Source of the DNA: Aggregatibacter segnis
GTDB lineage: Bacteria; Pseudomonadota; Gammaproteobacteria; Enterobacterales; Pasteurellaceae
Assembly (NCBI RefSeq): GCF_003130075.1
Contig: NZ_NRCW01000006.1
Span: 1-64,000, forward strand
Length of the DNA stretch: 64,000 bases
Reading direction: 5' to 3'
The notes below the pieces were generated by a model. That model saw nothing but the letters and a program-made list of their open reading frames with translations, searched no databases and was not told where the DNA came from. The stretch's first letter is position 1; each line of letters begins with the position of its first letter. The position numbers were made by a program, and so were the translations under genes. Below, in pieces: positions 1 to 8,122 of this stretch.

Positions 1-124
1 TCAATTTTAAAATCTTTAATGATAAAAACGAATCTTCAAGTGCCCACACAGTTTGTCTGATTGATTGTTAAAGAACAAAAAACGACGCGCGGTTTTATGC
101 TTTACAACGGCGCGTCGTTGTGGG
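1..124 (-). other. 16S rRNA leader (5' part of an rrn operon, leaving the window)
   Basis: Read on the minus strand, this is the transcribed leader ahead of a 16S rRNA gene that must start just beyond base 1. A boxA antitermination element (TGTTCTTTAACA, 66-77) is followed by the enterobacterial-like leader text CAGACAAACTGTGTGGGCAC. Upstream of boxA is a strong GC-rich hairpin (arms 81-90 and 110-119). In E. coli this leader binds Nus factors. Only the leader is inside the window. Confidence 0.85.
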
Positions 125-129
125 GGCGT

Positions 130-157
130 ATTATAGGCATTTATCATGACCTTGCAA
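130..157 (-). promoter_or_regulatory. rrn promoter
   Basis: On the minus strand a -35 TTGCAA (152-157) and a perfect -10 TATAAT (130-135) are 16 bp apart. They are followed by a GC-rich discriminator typical of stringently controlled rRNA promoters. An A/T-rich UP-like stretch lies upstream at about 158-195. Confidence 0.85.
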
Positions 158-303
158 CCCCTTTTTGCGTTTTTTTGCAAAATATTTTTTAATTGATAAT
201 AATTTAAGCGCAATAAAAATTACATCTTAAACTATTCAACTAACTTGCAAGCATTAGATCAAAAATGGTGTTTTATGTATTACGCCATTTTCATTATCAT
301 TCT

Positions 304-939
304 CTAGCACCCTTTGATTTTCCTCATCCCATTAGCTTCAAGCATAAGGTTTAATTTAATAAGGGTTGATGATTTTTCTTTTTCTGTCAACAAGTTGACG
401 TGTTTATCCATTAAAGCAGCTCTAAATGTCCAGAGTAAATCAATACTTGCAGGAATACCTAATTTCTTTAATCTGACATAACTATGAATAGCACCCAATG
501 TTCTAAAATCACTGACTGTATGAATATTAATTTTGGCTAACAGCCTTTCATGCTTAATAGTGAAATTAGCCAATTCTTTGATACGTTCTTTTTTAGCTAA
601 GTTTTCAGAAAGTTTCTTTCTTTTAATTTGTTGAATAGAAAGGTTAATGACTTGTTTAAAAAGAGTTTTGTTTTTACGAACTGAAGGAGGCAATTGATAA
701 TAATGATAAAGAGCTAATTTACTCATATTATTAGGATTGAGTGAATAGGCAACAGCCCCAAGCCTCTCCAAATAAGGCACCAACTCTCCCTCGGCTCTAA
801 CAAAAATTGCGTCATTTTGGGACAAAGCAAACATGGCATCTTCTTGGAATATTCCATAACCGGTAAACAAATTCTTAACTCTTACCTCACCAATCAGTTC
901 AGTAAATTCATTGCGTAGTTCTTGTTTTGTATTACACAT
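304..939 (-). CDS. tfoX: TfoX/Sxy competence regulator
   Basis: 211 aa, close to H. influenzae Sxy (about 217 aa). In the Pasteurellaceae Sxy acts with CRP at CRP-S sites to switch on DNA-uptake genes. The N-terminal TfoX domain (about 5-95) has the FTGYGIFQED signature. The C-terminal domain (about 125-205) has NIHTVSDFRTLGAIHSYVRL and a LLWTFRAALMDKH segment. It is divergent from ssrA. The presence of this gene matches the many uptake signal sequences in the window. Start chosen at ATG 939, behind GAGGGA. Confidence 0.93.
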   Translation of the reverse strand: MCNTKQELRNEFTELIGEVRVKNLFTGYGIFQEDAMFALSQNDAIFVRAEGELVPYLERLGAVAYSLNPNNMSKLALYHYYQLPPSVRKNKTLFKQVINLSIQQIKRKKLSENLAKKERIKELANFTIKHERLLAKINIHTVSDFRTLGAIHSYVRLKKLGIPASIDLLWTFRAALMDKHVNLLTEKEKSSTLIKLNLMLEANGMRKIKGC

Positions 940-944
940 AGTTT

Positions 945-963
945 TCCCTCACATTATTATGTG
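945..963 (-). promoter_or_regulatory. Hairpin abutting the tfoX ribosome-binding site
   Basis: A small hairpin, CACAT-TATT-ATGTG (950-963), ends exactly where the GAGGGA ribosome-binding site (945-950) begins. H. influenzae sxy translation is known to be limited by leader-RNA pairing. This hairpin is much shorter, so equivalence is only inferred. Confidence 0.4.
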
Positions 964-1184
964 AATTAGTTATATCATACTTTTTATTTTTTAAGAAAAA
1001 GATATCACTAATAACATTCAAAAATGTGAAGTAGATCGAAAAAATAAAATTTTTTAACTAAAATATCAGCTAAAAGCACATAAGATATGTAAAAAATTAG
1101 CGTACTATTCTTTATCTTGGATACACCATTTATTTTGGCTACTTTCCTTTATTACTGTATTTTGCTATTCTTATGCACACTTTT

Positions 1185-1551
1185 GGGGCTGATTTTGGAT
1201 TCGACGGGATTAGCGAAGCCCGAGGTGCACGTCGAGGTGCGGTAGGCCTCGTAAATAAACCGCAAAAAAAATAGTCGCAAACGACGAACAATACGCTTTA
1301 GCAGCTTAATAACCTGCTCATAGCCTTCGCTCCCCAGCTTCCGCTCGTAAGACGGGGATAAAGCGGAGTCAAACCCAAACGAGATCGTGTGGACGCCGCT
1401 GTTTGAGGATCGAAGCATTAAATTGAATCAAACTAGCTTAATTATCGCGTGTCTGTCCGCAGGATTAAGCAAAACTTAAAGACTGACTAAACGTGTAGTG
1501 CTGACGGTAGAGGAATTTCGGACGGGGGTTCAACTCCCCCCAGCTCCACCA
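1185..1551 (+). ncRNA. ssrA: tmRNA
   Basis: Complete one-piece tmRNA of 367 nt. The acceptor arm begins GGGGCTGATTTTGGATTCGACGGG and ends CCCCAGCTCCACCA with an encoded CCA. The tag reading frame starts at GCA 1277 and ends at TAA 1307-1309, followed by a second TAA, giving ANDEQYALAA. It rescues stalled ribosomes. Its 3' end is the integration site for the island that follows. An antisense frame of 88 codons across it is not a gene. Confidence 0.98.
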
Positions 1552-1585
1552 AGTCCAATTCCAAACAAGTTTTATAAAGTCCGAT

Positions 1586-1622
1586 AAAGCCTTGGCGCAT
1601 AACACCCCAAGGCTTTTTTATT
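1586..1622 (+). terminator. ssrA terminator
   Basis: AAAGCCTTGG (1586-1595) pairs with CCAAGGCTTT (1607-1616) and is followed by T residues. Related hairpins recur at 18214 and 25906, each after an att-like segment, so every element seems to carry its own substitute ssrA terminator. Confidence 0.85.
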
Positions 1623-1789
1623 GTCCTATTTAATCCTATCCATTCCGACCTAATCCAACGATTTTAGTAACACCGATAGTAACACTATGATAAAATAACT
1701 TAGGCCGATGTTACTACAAGCATTAAGAGTCTTATGCTACAAGGCTTTTACCGCTTTTTATATTTCTTAAATGACAGGTGATTCAGCTA

Positions 1790-3038
1790 TGCCAAGAACA
1801 ACAAAATCTTTAACGAACACCGAAATAGACAGAGCAAAGCCTGCCGAAAAGGAAACCTTGCAGATGGGAGTGGGCTATTCTTAAGAGTTAAAACTAATGG
1901 CTCTAAATTATGGATTTTTAACTATTACCATCCTTCCACTAAAAAACGTAAAAATATCAGTTTAGGTATTTATCCTGAATTGTCGCTTGCTCAAGCTCGT
2001 AAAATAAGAGATGAATATCGCTCATTACTAGCCCAAAATATTGATCCTGCCGAATATCGAGCTAATCAACTACAAGCAAAACAAGACGAGCTAAACAACA
2101 CATTTGAAGCCGTCGCTTGGCAATGGTTTGAACATCGCAAAACTCGCAAGAATTTCTCTGAGGGCTATGCAAAAGATGTCAAAAGCCTGATTGAACGTAT
2201 TTTATTACCGCATTTTGGTAAATTACCGATTACTCAAGTTACTGCACCTTTAGCCTTGAAAGCATTTAAGACACTTCAAGATAAAGGCACGTTAGAAACG
2301 CTTAGACGTTCTATTCAAAAGTTGAATGAGATTATGGATTTTGCTTTGCACCGCAACATTATTTCGCATAATCCCACAGCCAATCTTTCGAAAGAATTTG
2401 ATAATCCTACAGTTGAACACTTTAAAACGATCCGTCCAGAAGATCTGCCTGAATTTCTGATGACCTTAAACCGTGCTCAAATTAAGCTACAAACACGTTA
2501 TCTTATTTTATGGCAACTACTGACCATGACACGCCCTAACGAGGCTGCCATGGCTCGTTATGAAGATATTGATGAGAAATCTAAGATTTGGACAATCTAT
2601 ATTCAAAAAGGGATTAAGCAAGATGAGCGTGGTCGAGAACATAAAATTACCCTTTCTCGCCAAGCAATGGCACTTCTAAAGGAAATTAAAAAATTGAGTG
2701 GTGGTAAAGAATATCTTTTTCCAAGTGAAAGAAATCCAAAATCGCATACCAACACGCAAACCGCTAATGCTGCGATTAAACGTATGGGCTATCACGGAAA
2801 ACTCGTTGCTCACGGATTAAGGAGCATTGCCAGTACTTACCTGAATGAACAAGGTCATAACAAAGATATGATTGAAGTGGCGTTATCTCATATCAATCAA
2901 GATCGCATTCATACCGCATACAACCGAAGTGATTACCTTAAACAGCGTTTTACTATACTACAAGCGTGGGCAGATTTTATCGATCAATGCTCACATGAAA
3001 CTATTCCGCAGTATCATTTAAAAGTTGTTAATGCGTAA
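1790..3038 (+). pseudogene. P4-type tyrosine integrase 1, frameshifted
   Basis: Starting at ATG 1790 the protein reads MPRTTKSLTNTEIDRAKPAEKE, the DUF4102 N-terminus of P4-like integrases. The frame is then lost at about 1853-1857. Compared with the intact integrase at 18329, four bases are missing between GAAAAGGAA and ACCTTGCAG. The correct frame resumes (LADGSGLFLRVKTNG) and runs open to 3038. The catalytic part still has the Arg of TRPNEAA, the HGLRS box, the second His (LSHINQD) and a downstream AYNR Tyr. A TTG at 1980 is not a believable start. A sequencing error is possible. It targets ssrA by position. Confidence 0.85.
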
Positions 3039-3227
3039 TCTGCTGAATACTAAAAAACCACAATTTCTCTACGAATTAGCAACCGATTTTCATAAATCTT
3101 GTTCACGTTACTTACAAGATTTTTTCGCCATATTTCAACAACGATTAAATTGCGAATTTTGGCTCATTTTGCGGTAAGAAATTGAGTGGTGAATACTCAA
3201 ATTCATTATGTAATTTAACGAGGGAAA

Positions 3228-3258
3228 GCAATTATAAGATTGATAATTGCCTTCTCTC
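3228..3258 (+). terminator. Candidate terminator after integrase 1
   Basis: GCAATTAT (3228-3235) and ATAATTGC (3243-3250) form a hairpin followed by a pyrimidine tract (CTTCTCTCTTTT). The rest of 3039-3332 shows no gene. Confidence 0.5.
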
Positions 3259-3332
3259 TTTTGCGATGTTTACCTATAGAAAATCAAATTTTACTAAAAT
3301 TGACTGCACTCAGGCCCAAGATTTTATATAGT

Positions 3333-4589
3333 TCAATTTACCCACACTTTTTGAAATTTACCTCTTTTTCCTTTTATCCAGCGGAATTTTTTCCGCGTAA
3401 TAATTAATGATTTAATTTTAGATGTAGATATATTCAATTTTTCGGATAATGCTTCCAGCCTTCTTCTATCTAGCTTTTCCGCACAATCGCAAAATTGATG
3501 TGGTGATTTTTCATACAAATAAACCGCTTCAAGAATACTCATTTTTTCATCAGGAATAATAATCTTACTTGTTCTTTTATAGGAATATTCCACTTCTTTT
3601 TTCAATTTATTCAAATAATGAGATCGCTTGTAATTGCCTATCTGAATATGATCATCTTTTTTCTCATCCATTGGTGTCGCAAGTTCATTATGTAACTTCT
3701 CGTTCGTAATGTGTTTGTTATTTTCAGCTCTGCTCTCCTTCAAGGCATCTTTAAAGATATAATTCCGATAACGGCGTGGCTTATTATCTTGAGTATGATC
3801 ATAGTGAACGGATAAACCAACATTTAACCAAGAAAAGGGATCTATGGTTTCTTCAAACTCCTTCTCTCTTGGTTTAGTAATGTAAGCAATAATTCTAAAG
3901 AGATCATAGTAAGTATTAATCCATTGGGTATTAGATTGTTCTTGATAGCCAATTTTTGACAGCTGCACTCTTATTGCTTCATTAGTATTGAATCTAATAT
4001 CCTTTCCAATATTTGAATAATTAAAGTTTTTATCAAACAAAATGATAGCATGCCCATGAGTGTTAATTCTGTTATCTTGTTCAGTGCATCTACAATCTAG
4101 TAATGAAAACAATCCAAGATGATGAACCAATGAAGCATAAAGAAGATTTATATTTTCTTTAATCTCTTCAAAAGATTGATAAGTGGATGCAGCAATCACA
4201 TTTTCAGGAGAAAGCGTGCAGAAAACAGCTTTAAAATCATCTAGCTTATAAGATAATTTGGCTTTATTTCGCGCAACCCACTGAATCAAGGAATTATCTT
4301 TGCTGGGAATGAAACCTGATAATAAATCAAGAATACGAGGGTTCTTGATAATCAATTTGAAACTAGCTATCACTTCTTTTTGTAATTTCAATAATTTTTC
4401 ATTGTAACAAGATGTACAAGTTAAGAACACACATTTAGATGTAGCCGAAAATACTCTCCCCATTGTTTTTCCCGAACCTAAATAAGTGCCGCATTTATCT
4501 TGCTTTTCTAAGAAAAATCTTGCTAATGCTTGAGATTGAGTATCAAGCATTGGTAGTGTATTAATCATTAATTCAACTAGTTTTAACAT
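3333..4589 (-). CDS. HUH-endonuclease-like replication initiator
   Basis: 418 aa. Three motifs in the right order suggest a rolling-circle Rep. Motif 1 is FCTLS (123-127), motif 2 is THGHAII (177-183, the HUH His pair) and motif 3 is AYITKP (Tyr236, Lys239). An N-terminal Cys group (CVFLTCTSC, 53-61) resembles the zinc-like segment seen in some Reps. The C-terminus is basic, with a helix-turn-helix-like end. Such proteins nick a double-strand origin. It lies 9 bp downstream of an alpA gene, probably co-transcribed, and an iteron array lies behind that. It is unusual beside a tyrosine integrase, and identity should be tested by profile search. Confidence 0.55.
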   Translation of the reverse strand: MLKLVELMINTLPMLDTQSQALARFFLEKQDKCGTYLGSGKTMGRVFSATSKCVFLTCTSCYNEKLLKLQKEVIASFKLIIKNPRILDLLSGFIPSKDNSLIQWVARNKAKLSYKLDDFKAVFCTLSPENVIAASTYQSFEEIKENINLLYASLVHHLGLFSLLDCRCTEQDNRINTHGHAIILFDKNFNYSNIGKDIRFNTNEAIRVQLSKIGYQEQSNTQWINTYYDLFRIIAYITKPREKEFEETIDPFSWLNVGLSVHYDHTQDNKPRRYRNYIFKDALKESRAENNKHITNEKLHNELATPMDEKKDDHIQIGNYKRSHYLNKLKKEVEYSYKRTSKIIIPDEKMSILEAVYLYEKSPHQFCDCAEKLDRRRLEALSEKLNISTSKIKSLIITRKKFRWIKGKRGKFQKVWVN

Positions 4590-4598
4590 AGTATCTCC

Positions 4599-4811
4599 TT
4601 ATTTAGATCTACGATGTACCATATTTAAAATAAAAGCATTAATTTCACTTTCTAAATAACCTACAGAATTTGCACCAATAGAGAGCGGCTTAGGAAAGTC
4701 ATTTCTATATCTTTTCGATTTTTTATTCTGCCAGTCATAGAATGTACTTTTAGAAATACTGAGCTTTTGAATAACCTCTTTTGGTCTAAGGAGTTTAATT
4801 TTATCGTTCAT
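4599..4811 (-). CDS. AlpA-family regulator 1
   Basis: 70 aa. AlpA proteins are small winged-helix/HTH regulators of P4-like elements that can also act as excisionase-type factors. Diagnostic text: LLRPKEVIQKLSISKSTFYDW, FPKPLSIGANSVGYLESEINAFI. It heads the alpA-rep pair on the minus strand and closely resembles the second AlpA at 20850 (shared KSKRYR.DFP..... and NSVGYLESEIN), so the two elements are related. Confidence 0.88.
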   Translation of the reverse strand: MNDKIKLLRPKEVIQKLSISKSTFYDWQNKKSKRYRNDFPKPLSIGANSVGYLESEINAFILNMVHRRSK

Positions 4812-5219
4812 TTAATCCCTCTTAAAAATTTAATAAACAATGAAAATAGGCTACACCACAAAAATGAAACGATCAACACAAAAAGAAAGCATAAGAAAAG
4901 TGTTATTTAAGTGAAAAATAAATAAAAGATTAAATTAACAATAATAAAAAATACAAATTACTAACAAGAAATAAATATTCAGACCAAGGAGAAATATTTA
5001 TTTTTTACTTTATATTTACAAGCTTAATAGTTGTTATAAATAGTATTTATACCCAAAATAAGAATACACTTTAAGAGAAGAGAAAAGAAAAAATTACAAG
5101 GCTTACAATATCATTCAAGTAAGTTTAACATGCTCTAAGTGCTCTCTTTATTGGATAAAAAATCATTTTTAAAATAAAGAAAACAATCTTGTCACATTGT
5201 TTTATGCTGTTTTTTTAAA
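4812..5219. other. AT-rich noncoding region upstream of alpA 1
   Basis: Very AT-rich and without a convincing gene on either strand. It presumably holds the alpA-rep promoter. Nothing else is recognisable before the iterons that begin at 5220. Confidence 0.5.
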
Positions 5220-5340
5220 CTTAAAGTCTTTTTTAAAACCTTAAAGTCCTTTTTTAAAACCTTAAAGTCGTTTTTTAAAACCTTAAAGGATTTAATTACC
5301 TTTTAAAACCTAAAATAATAAAAAGACCTTAAATCCTTTT
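5220..5340. repeat. Iteron-like tandem repeats (candidate replication origin)
   Basis: CTTAAAGTC followed by a T-run and TTAAAAC recurs at 5220, 5240 and 5261, with a degenerate copy at 5282 and a further CCTTAAATCC at 5327. The period is 20-21 bp, two helical turns. The array lies in highly AT-rich DNA on the promoter side of alpA-rep. A Rep-binding iteron array and origin is the simplest reading; operator sites for AlpA are the alternative. Confidence 0.6.
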
Positions 5341-5626
5341 AATACAAAAATTATTTCATCCAAATTAAATATGAATTTATTAAATATTTTTTGAAAATCA
5401 TCAATCAAAAAATAAAAAGAAAAAATTTAATAAATATTAAAATTATCTAATTTAAGCATACGCTATAAATAAAATAAAACACTATGAAAATCATATTGGC
5501 ATTAAAAAAATCAATTAGTACAAGAAAAGTTTGATTGCTTAATTTTTGTTCAATTCAGCAACTTTTTCTGAGCTTTTTGCCCCAAATGACTACCTGACGA
5601 AGGCAAAATCGAGAGCGCTTAACAAG

Positions 5627-5665
5627 AAAAAAGCATCTTCCAGCAATGCCAAAAGATGCTTTTTA
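5627..5665 (-). terminator. Adhesin gene terminator
   Basis: AAGCATCTT (5631-5639) and AAGATGCTT (5653-5661) form a stem with A/T tails on both sides, just after the stop of the adhesin C-terminal fragment. Confidence 0.75.
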
Positions 5666-5690
5666 TTGAAAAAATTAGGATAATTTCGGG

Positions 5691-6600
5691 CTAATCAATC
5701 CCAAAACTTACTCCAGTTGCAGCCCCAACACCTCCGCGAGAGTCGGCAGAGCCTGAAAGACTGATGACAAAATTCGGTTTGGGTGCATATTTCACACCGA
5801 CTGCAACCGCTGTTTCACCTCGATAAGAACCGACACCTGCGCCAACCGTAAAGGTTTTACCCTGTACTGGCGTGATTTGGGTCATTGCCATTGCCCCTGC
5901 CACACCTGCACGAGCTTGTCGGCGATCTTGGCGAGAGCGGTTTTCAAGTTCATCAATACGTTTGCTATTACTTTGGATCGCTTGACGATTTTCAGTAATT
6001 GCTTGTGTATTTTGAGTTACCTGCCTTGCTTGAGTTTCAACAATGCGAGTGTTTTCATTAATGCGAACAGTTTGGCTGTTTACTACTTCAACAACTTTTT
6101 CCATTCGTTGTGAATTTTTCGCAATGTTAGAGCTGTTGGTAGCAATACTTGCTTTATTTGTTGTAACTTCTTCTTTTGTTTGTTTAACTTGTTTTTGTAC
6201 AGGCACTAATTGTTCTTGTACCACTTTTTCAACCTTTTTCTCAGTAGCGTAAAGTTGTTTACCAGTAACCGCTTGACTAGAGGTTTCGCTAACTTCACCG
6301 TCCGCTAAATCATTTAAGGTTGCATTGTTAAGTGATACAGAAGTTTTGTCTGCATTGTACTGCACAACTGTTTTTTCAAGTTCAACCACTTTCTCAGAAG
6401 CCTGTTCAGCTTTTTTAATCGCATTTTCACCCATAGAGCGAGCTTGATTACCTGCTAATTCAGCTTTTTCAGCTTTACCTACCGTATCAATTAATGCGGT
6501 TTGCATTGCGCTAATTTCTGTATCGTGTTTTTGCACTTTTACGTCCATTAAATCGACTTTTTGAGCAGAGTTATTAGCAGTACGAACAGCATTATCCGAT
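5691..6600 (-). pseudogene. Trimeric autotransporter adhesin, C-terminal fragment
   Basis: About 300 residues of the C-terminal half of a YadA-type trimeric autotransporter. A coiled-coil stalk with repeated ITENRQAIQSNSKRIDELE-like heptads leads into the neck and a YadA membrane anchor of about 70 residues (AGVAGAMAMTQITPVQGKTF ... ATGVSFGID) that would form the outer-membrane barrel. It has no signal peptide. The open frame upstream of about 6600 (MIIRLDGTTW) is non-homologous DNA, so no natural start exists. The matching N-terminal part lies at 9544-11507, and 3 kb of foreign DNA separates them. Confidence 0.85.
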
Positions 6601-6666
6601 TTTAGCCTGAGTAAGCAGTTTTTCTTCTGCCAAGTAGTACCATCTAATCGAATAATCAAACTTCAT
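6592..6666 (-). CDS. Short ORF, possible truncated second gene of a pair
   Basis: 24 codons starting MKFDYSIRWYY at ATG 6666, which overlaps the stop of the preceding 55-aa gene. It ends at TAA 6592 inside the adhesin junction, so it is probably the 5' stub of a gene cut by the rearrangement. No family recognised. Confidence 0.35.
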   Translation of the reverse strand: MKFDYSIRWYYLAEEKLLTQAKIG

Positions 6667-6823
6667 CGAGTTTTAGTACCTGTCTCAAGTTTTCCATTAC
6701 ATCATCATGAGATTTACTTTTCACTAAGTCGTTTTCTAACTGATGTAGCAAATACAGCTCATCTTCAGAGTAGAAAGACTCTTTTTTCTCAAAAGTCGGT
6801 GTATTGGGTAAGGCTATTTGCAT
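6656..6823 (-). CDS. Hypothetical 55-aa protein
   Basis: ATG 6823 stands behind a perfect AGGAGG. The product is small, charged and mostly helical (SEDELYLLHQLENDL, DDVMENLRQVLKLDEV). The overlap with the following truncated frame resembles the first gene of an antitoxin-toxin style pair, but that is only an arrangement argument. It belongs to the foreign segment that splits the adhesin gene. Confidence 0.5.
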   Translation of the reverse strand: MQIALPNTPTFEKKESFYSEDELYLLHQLENDLVKSKSHDDVMENLRQVLKLDEV

Positions 6824-6871
6824 AGAACCTCCTGTGTTTAGATGCGTGTAGTTTATCAGAAAAGCACGTTG

Positions 6872-7135
6872 CTATGGCAGCAGCCATTCAATGCGTTTTT
6901 TAATCCGTTGTTTTATGGCGTGAACCGGGTGTTTTCTTTCCCATTCTTTTACGCGTTTTTCAAAGATCGCTTGTGATTTACGATCAACCGAAAATGCTGA
7001 ATGGGCTTTTTTCATGTTTTCTAAAAGGGCATCTGCACGTTTTTTGTGTTGGTATTTTATGAATAACCCCAACCCTAAAAGTAAAACAAAAATAATCGCC
7101 AAGTTATAAAAAATAATGGCTAAAACCTCATTCAT
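6872..7135 (-). CDS. Hypothetical single-span membrane protein
   Basis: 87 aa. One transmembrane helix (about 5-26, AIIFYNLAIIFVLLLGLGLF) is followed by a strongly basic cytoplasmic-looking tail (KKRADALLENMKK ... KQRIKKRIEWLLP). No family recognised. Lying beside mobilisation-type genes, it could be a small accessory mobilisation protein, which is inference from position only. Confidence 0.5.
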   Translation of the reverse strand: MNEVLAIIFYNLAIIFVLLLGLGLFIKYQHKKRADALLENMKKAHSAFSVDRKSQAIFEKRVKEWERKHPVHAIKQRIKKRIEWLLP

Positions 7136-7402
7136 TTTTCCCTCTCTCCTATTTAATTTTTATGAGTATTTTTTTTCATTCCGCATAGTGATCGCCTTTA
7201 ATTCGGGAGAATAAAAACGCATAAAAATCCCTTAAAAAAACAACAGAAATTTAACCTAAAAACAGACCCAAAAATGAAGTAATTACACACCTAACGCAAA
7301 TTTAAAATTTGCCTTTTTTCCTTTATAAATCAAGTGTTTGTGCGTTTTCGACCAGAAAATAGGCGTGAATTTTGTGTGCTGAATAGCATCTTTTTAGATG
7401 AT

Positions 7403-7500
7403 ATACAGTGCTCATTGAAAAATAAAGATTTTCTTATCAAAAATGCTGTATAGTGCATACATAGCACTATGTAGTGCTATATGGTGCTATATAGTGCTTG
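7403..7500. promoter_or_regulatory. Phased TAGTGCTA repeats, likely operator of the next gene
   Basis: Ten-bp units (GTAGTGCTAT, ATGGTGCTAT, ATAGTGCTTG) run head to tail over 7471-7500. An inverted unit ATAGCACTAT (7461-7470), TATAGTGC (7449) and a further CAGTGCT (7406) lie upstream. One-turn phasing is typical of ribbon-helix-helix operators, and the array sits 30 bp before such a gene. The rest of 7136-7402 is AT-rich with only a GCAAATTT/AAATTTGC palindrome (7296-7312). Confidence 0.6.
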
Positions 7501-7530
7501 TTTTAGGTTAAAAAACAAACAGGTTTTGAT

Positions 7531-7953
7531 ATGGAAAATTTAAATTCTCAAAATAATCGTATAACAGTTCGCGTTCCTTTTTCTGTATTAGAGGTTATAG
7601 ATCGTATTGTTCTCAATAAAGTTAATGATGGTGAGGCAAATGCAACAAGAAGTAGTGTTGCATTAGAATTATTAAAACTAGGCGCACGTATAGAAAAGAA
7701 AAAACTAGAGAATATAGAATCAGGATCTAATTCATCTGGCAATAGATTAGAGGAGCAACTTTCATATATCGCTCATACAATCGTTAGGAATGGCGTATTA
7801 GCCGAAAGATTCCTTACTACTATTGCAGAATTTAATCAGATTCCTAATGATTTTGCTATTCGCATTGCTCAAGGGATTAGGCTATCAGATGAAGAAAAGA
7901 AAGAATTAAAAAGATTATTTATTAATATGGATTTTAAGCAAAAGAAACCATAA
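7531..7953 (+). CDS. Ribbon-helix-helix protein, plasmid/relaxosome type
   Basis: 140 aa. The N-terminus (NRITVRVPFSVLEVIDRIV ... ARSSVALELLKLG-like, about 8-50) has the beta-strand plus two-helix layout of ribbon-helix-helix DNA-binding proteins such as TrwA/MobC-type relaxosome factors and CopG regulators. The remainder is helical and charged. It is preceded by a phased operator array and followed by a repeat shared with a mobilisation region at 9315. A relaxosome accessory or autoregulated plasmid protein is the best guess; the exact family is not established. Confidence 0.55.
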   Translation: MENLNSQNNRITVRVPFSVLEVIDRIVLNKVNDGEANATRSSVALELLKLGARIEKKKLENIESGSNSSGNRLEEQLSYIAHTIVRNGVLAERFLTTIAEFNQIPNDFAIRIAQGIRLSDEEKKELKRLFINMDFKQKKP

Positions 7954-8000
7954 AGCCCCGAAGTGGTATATAAAAAATCGGAGCCGTAGGCGACTTCATT
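7952..8000 (+). repeat. Direct repeat, copy A
   Basis: About 49 bp beginning AAAGCCCCG and ending GGCGACTTCATT. It repeats at 9315-9366 with a few mismatches and a short insertion. Copy A ends exactly where the GC-rich metal cassette begins (8001). The two copies flank the cassette plus a mobilisation gene stub. Confidence 0.75.
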
Positions 8001-8027
8001 CAACTGTGCCAACTGACCAATGCGCAT
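8001..8027 (-). pseudogene. MerR-family regulator, first nine codons only
   Basis: Divergent from the transporter gene, behind GGGAGGAGG, ATG 8027 begins MRIGQLAQL. This is the N-terminal helix-turn-helix start of CadR/PbrR/ZntR-type MerR regulators. The frame then runs straight into direct-repeat copy A (NEVAYGSD...), so the regulator was severed at 8001. The transporter has lost its neighbouring regulator. Confidence 0.7.
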
Positions 8028-8058
8028 CAGCCTCCTCCCCAACGGATTCTTTACTCTA

Positions 8059-8089
8059 TTGACCTTATAGTAGCTTTATAGTTTAAAAT
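8059..8089 (+). promoter_or_regulatory. MerR-type promoter of the cation transporter
   Basis: TTGACC (8059-8064) and TAAAAT (8084-8089) are 19 bp apart, the stretched spacing characteristic of MerR-regulated promoters. The spacer holds the imperfect dyad CTTATAGTAGCTTTATAG. It fits the metal sensor remnant next door. Confidence 0.75.
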
Positions 8090-8122
8090 GGTACCACAAC
8101 ATTGTTCAAGTGGAGTCGTATT

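Noticed and set aside
16-213. 65-codon ORF on the minus strand at the left edge
   Set aside because: It covers the rRNA promoter and leader; no ribosome site and no protein-like composition.
1152-1418. 88-codon ORF on the minus strand across ssrA
   Set aside because: Chance frame antisense to the tmRNA; the tmRNA structure and tag explain the sequence.
1980-3038. Intact 352-aa integrase starting at TTG 1980
   Set aside because: The N-terminal domain is encoded upstream in another frame; the TTG has no ribosome site.
5220-5340. CRISPR array
   Set aside because: Unit is about 21 bp, directly tandem, degenerate and without unique spacers; better read as iterons.
6656-6823. Antitoxin of a toxin-antitoxin pair
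   Set aside because: Only the overlap arrangement suggests it; the second gene is a 24-codon stub and no family was recognised.
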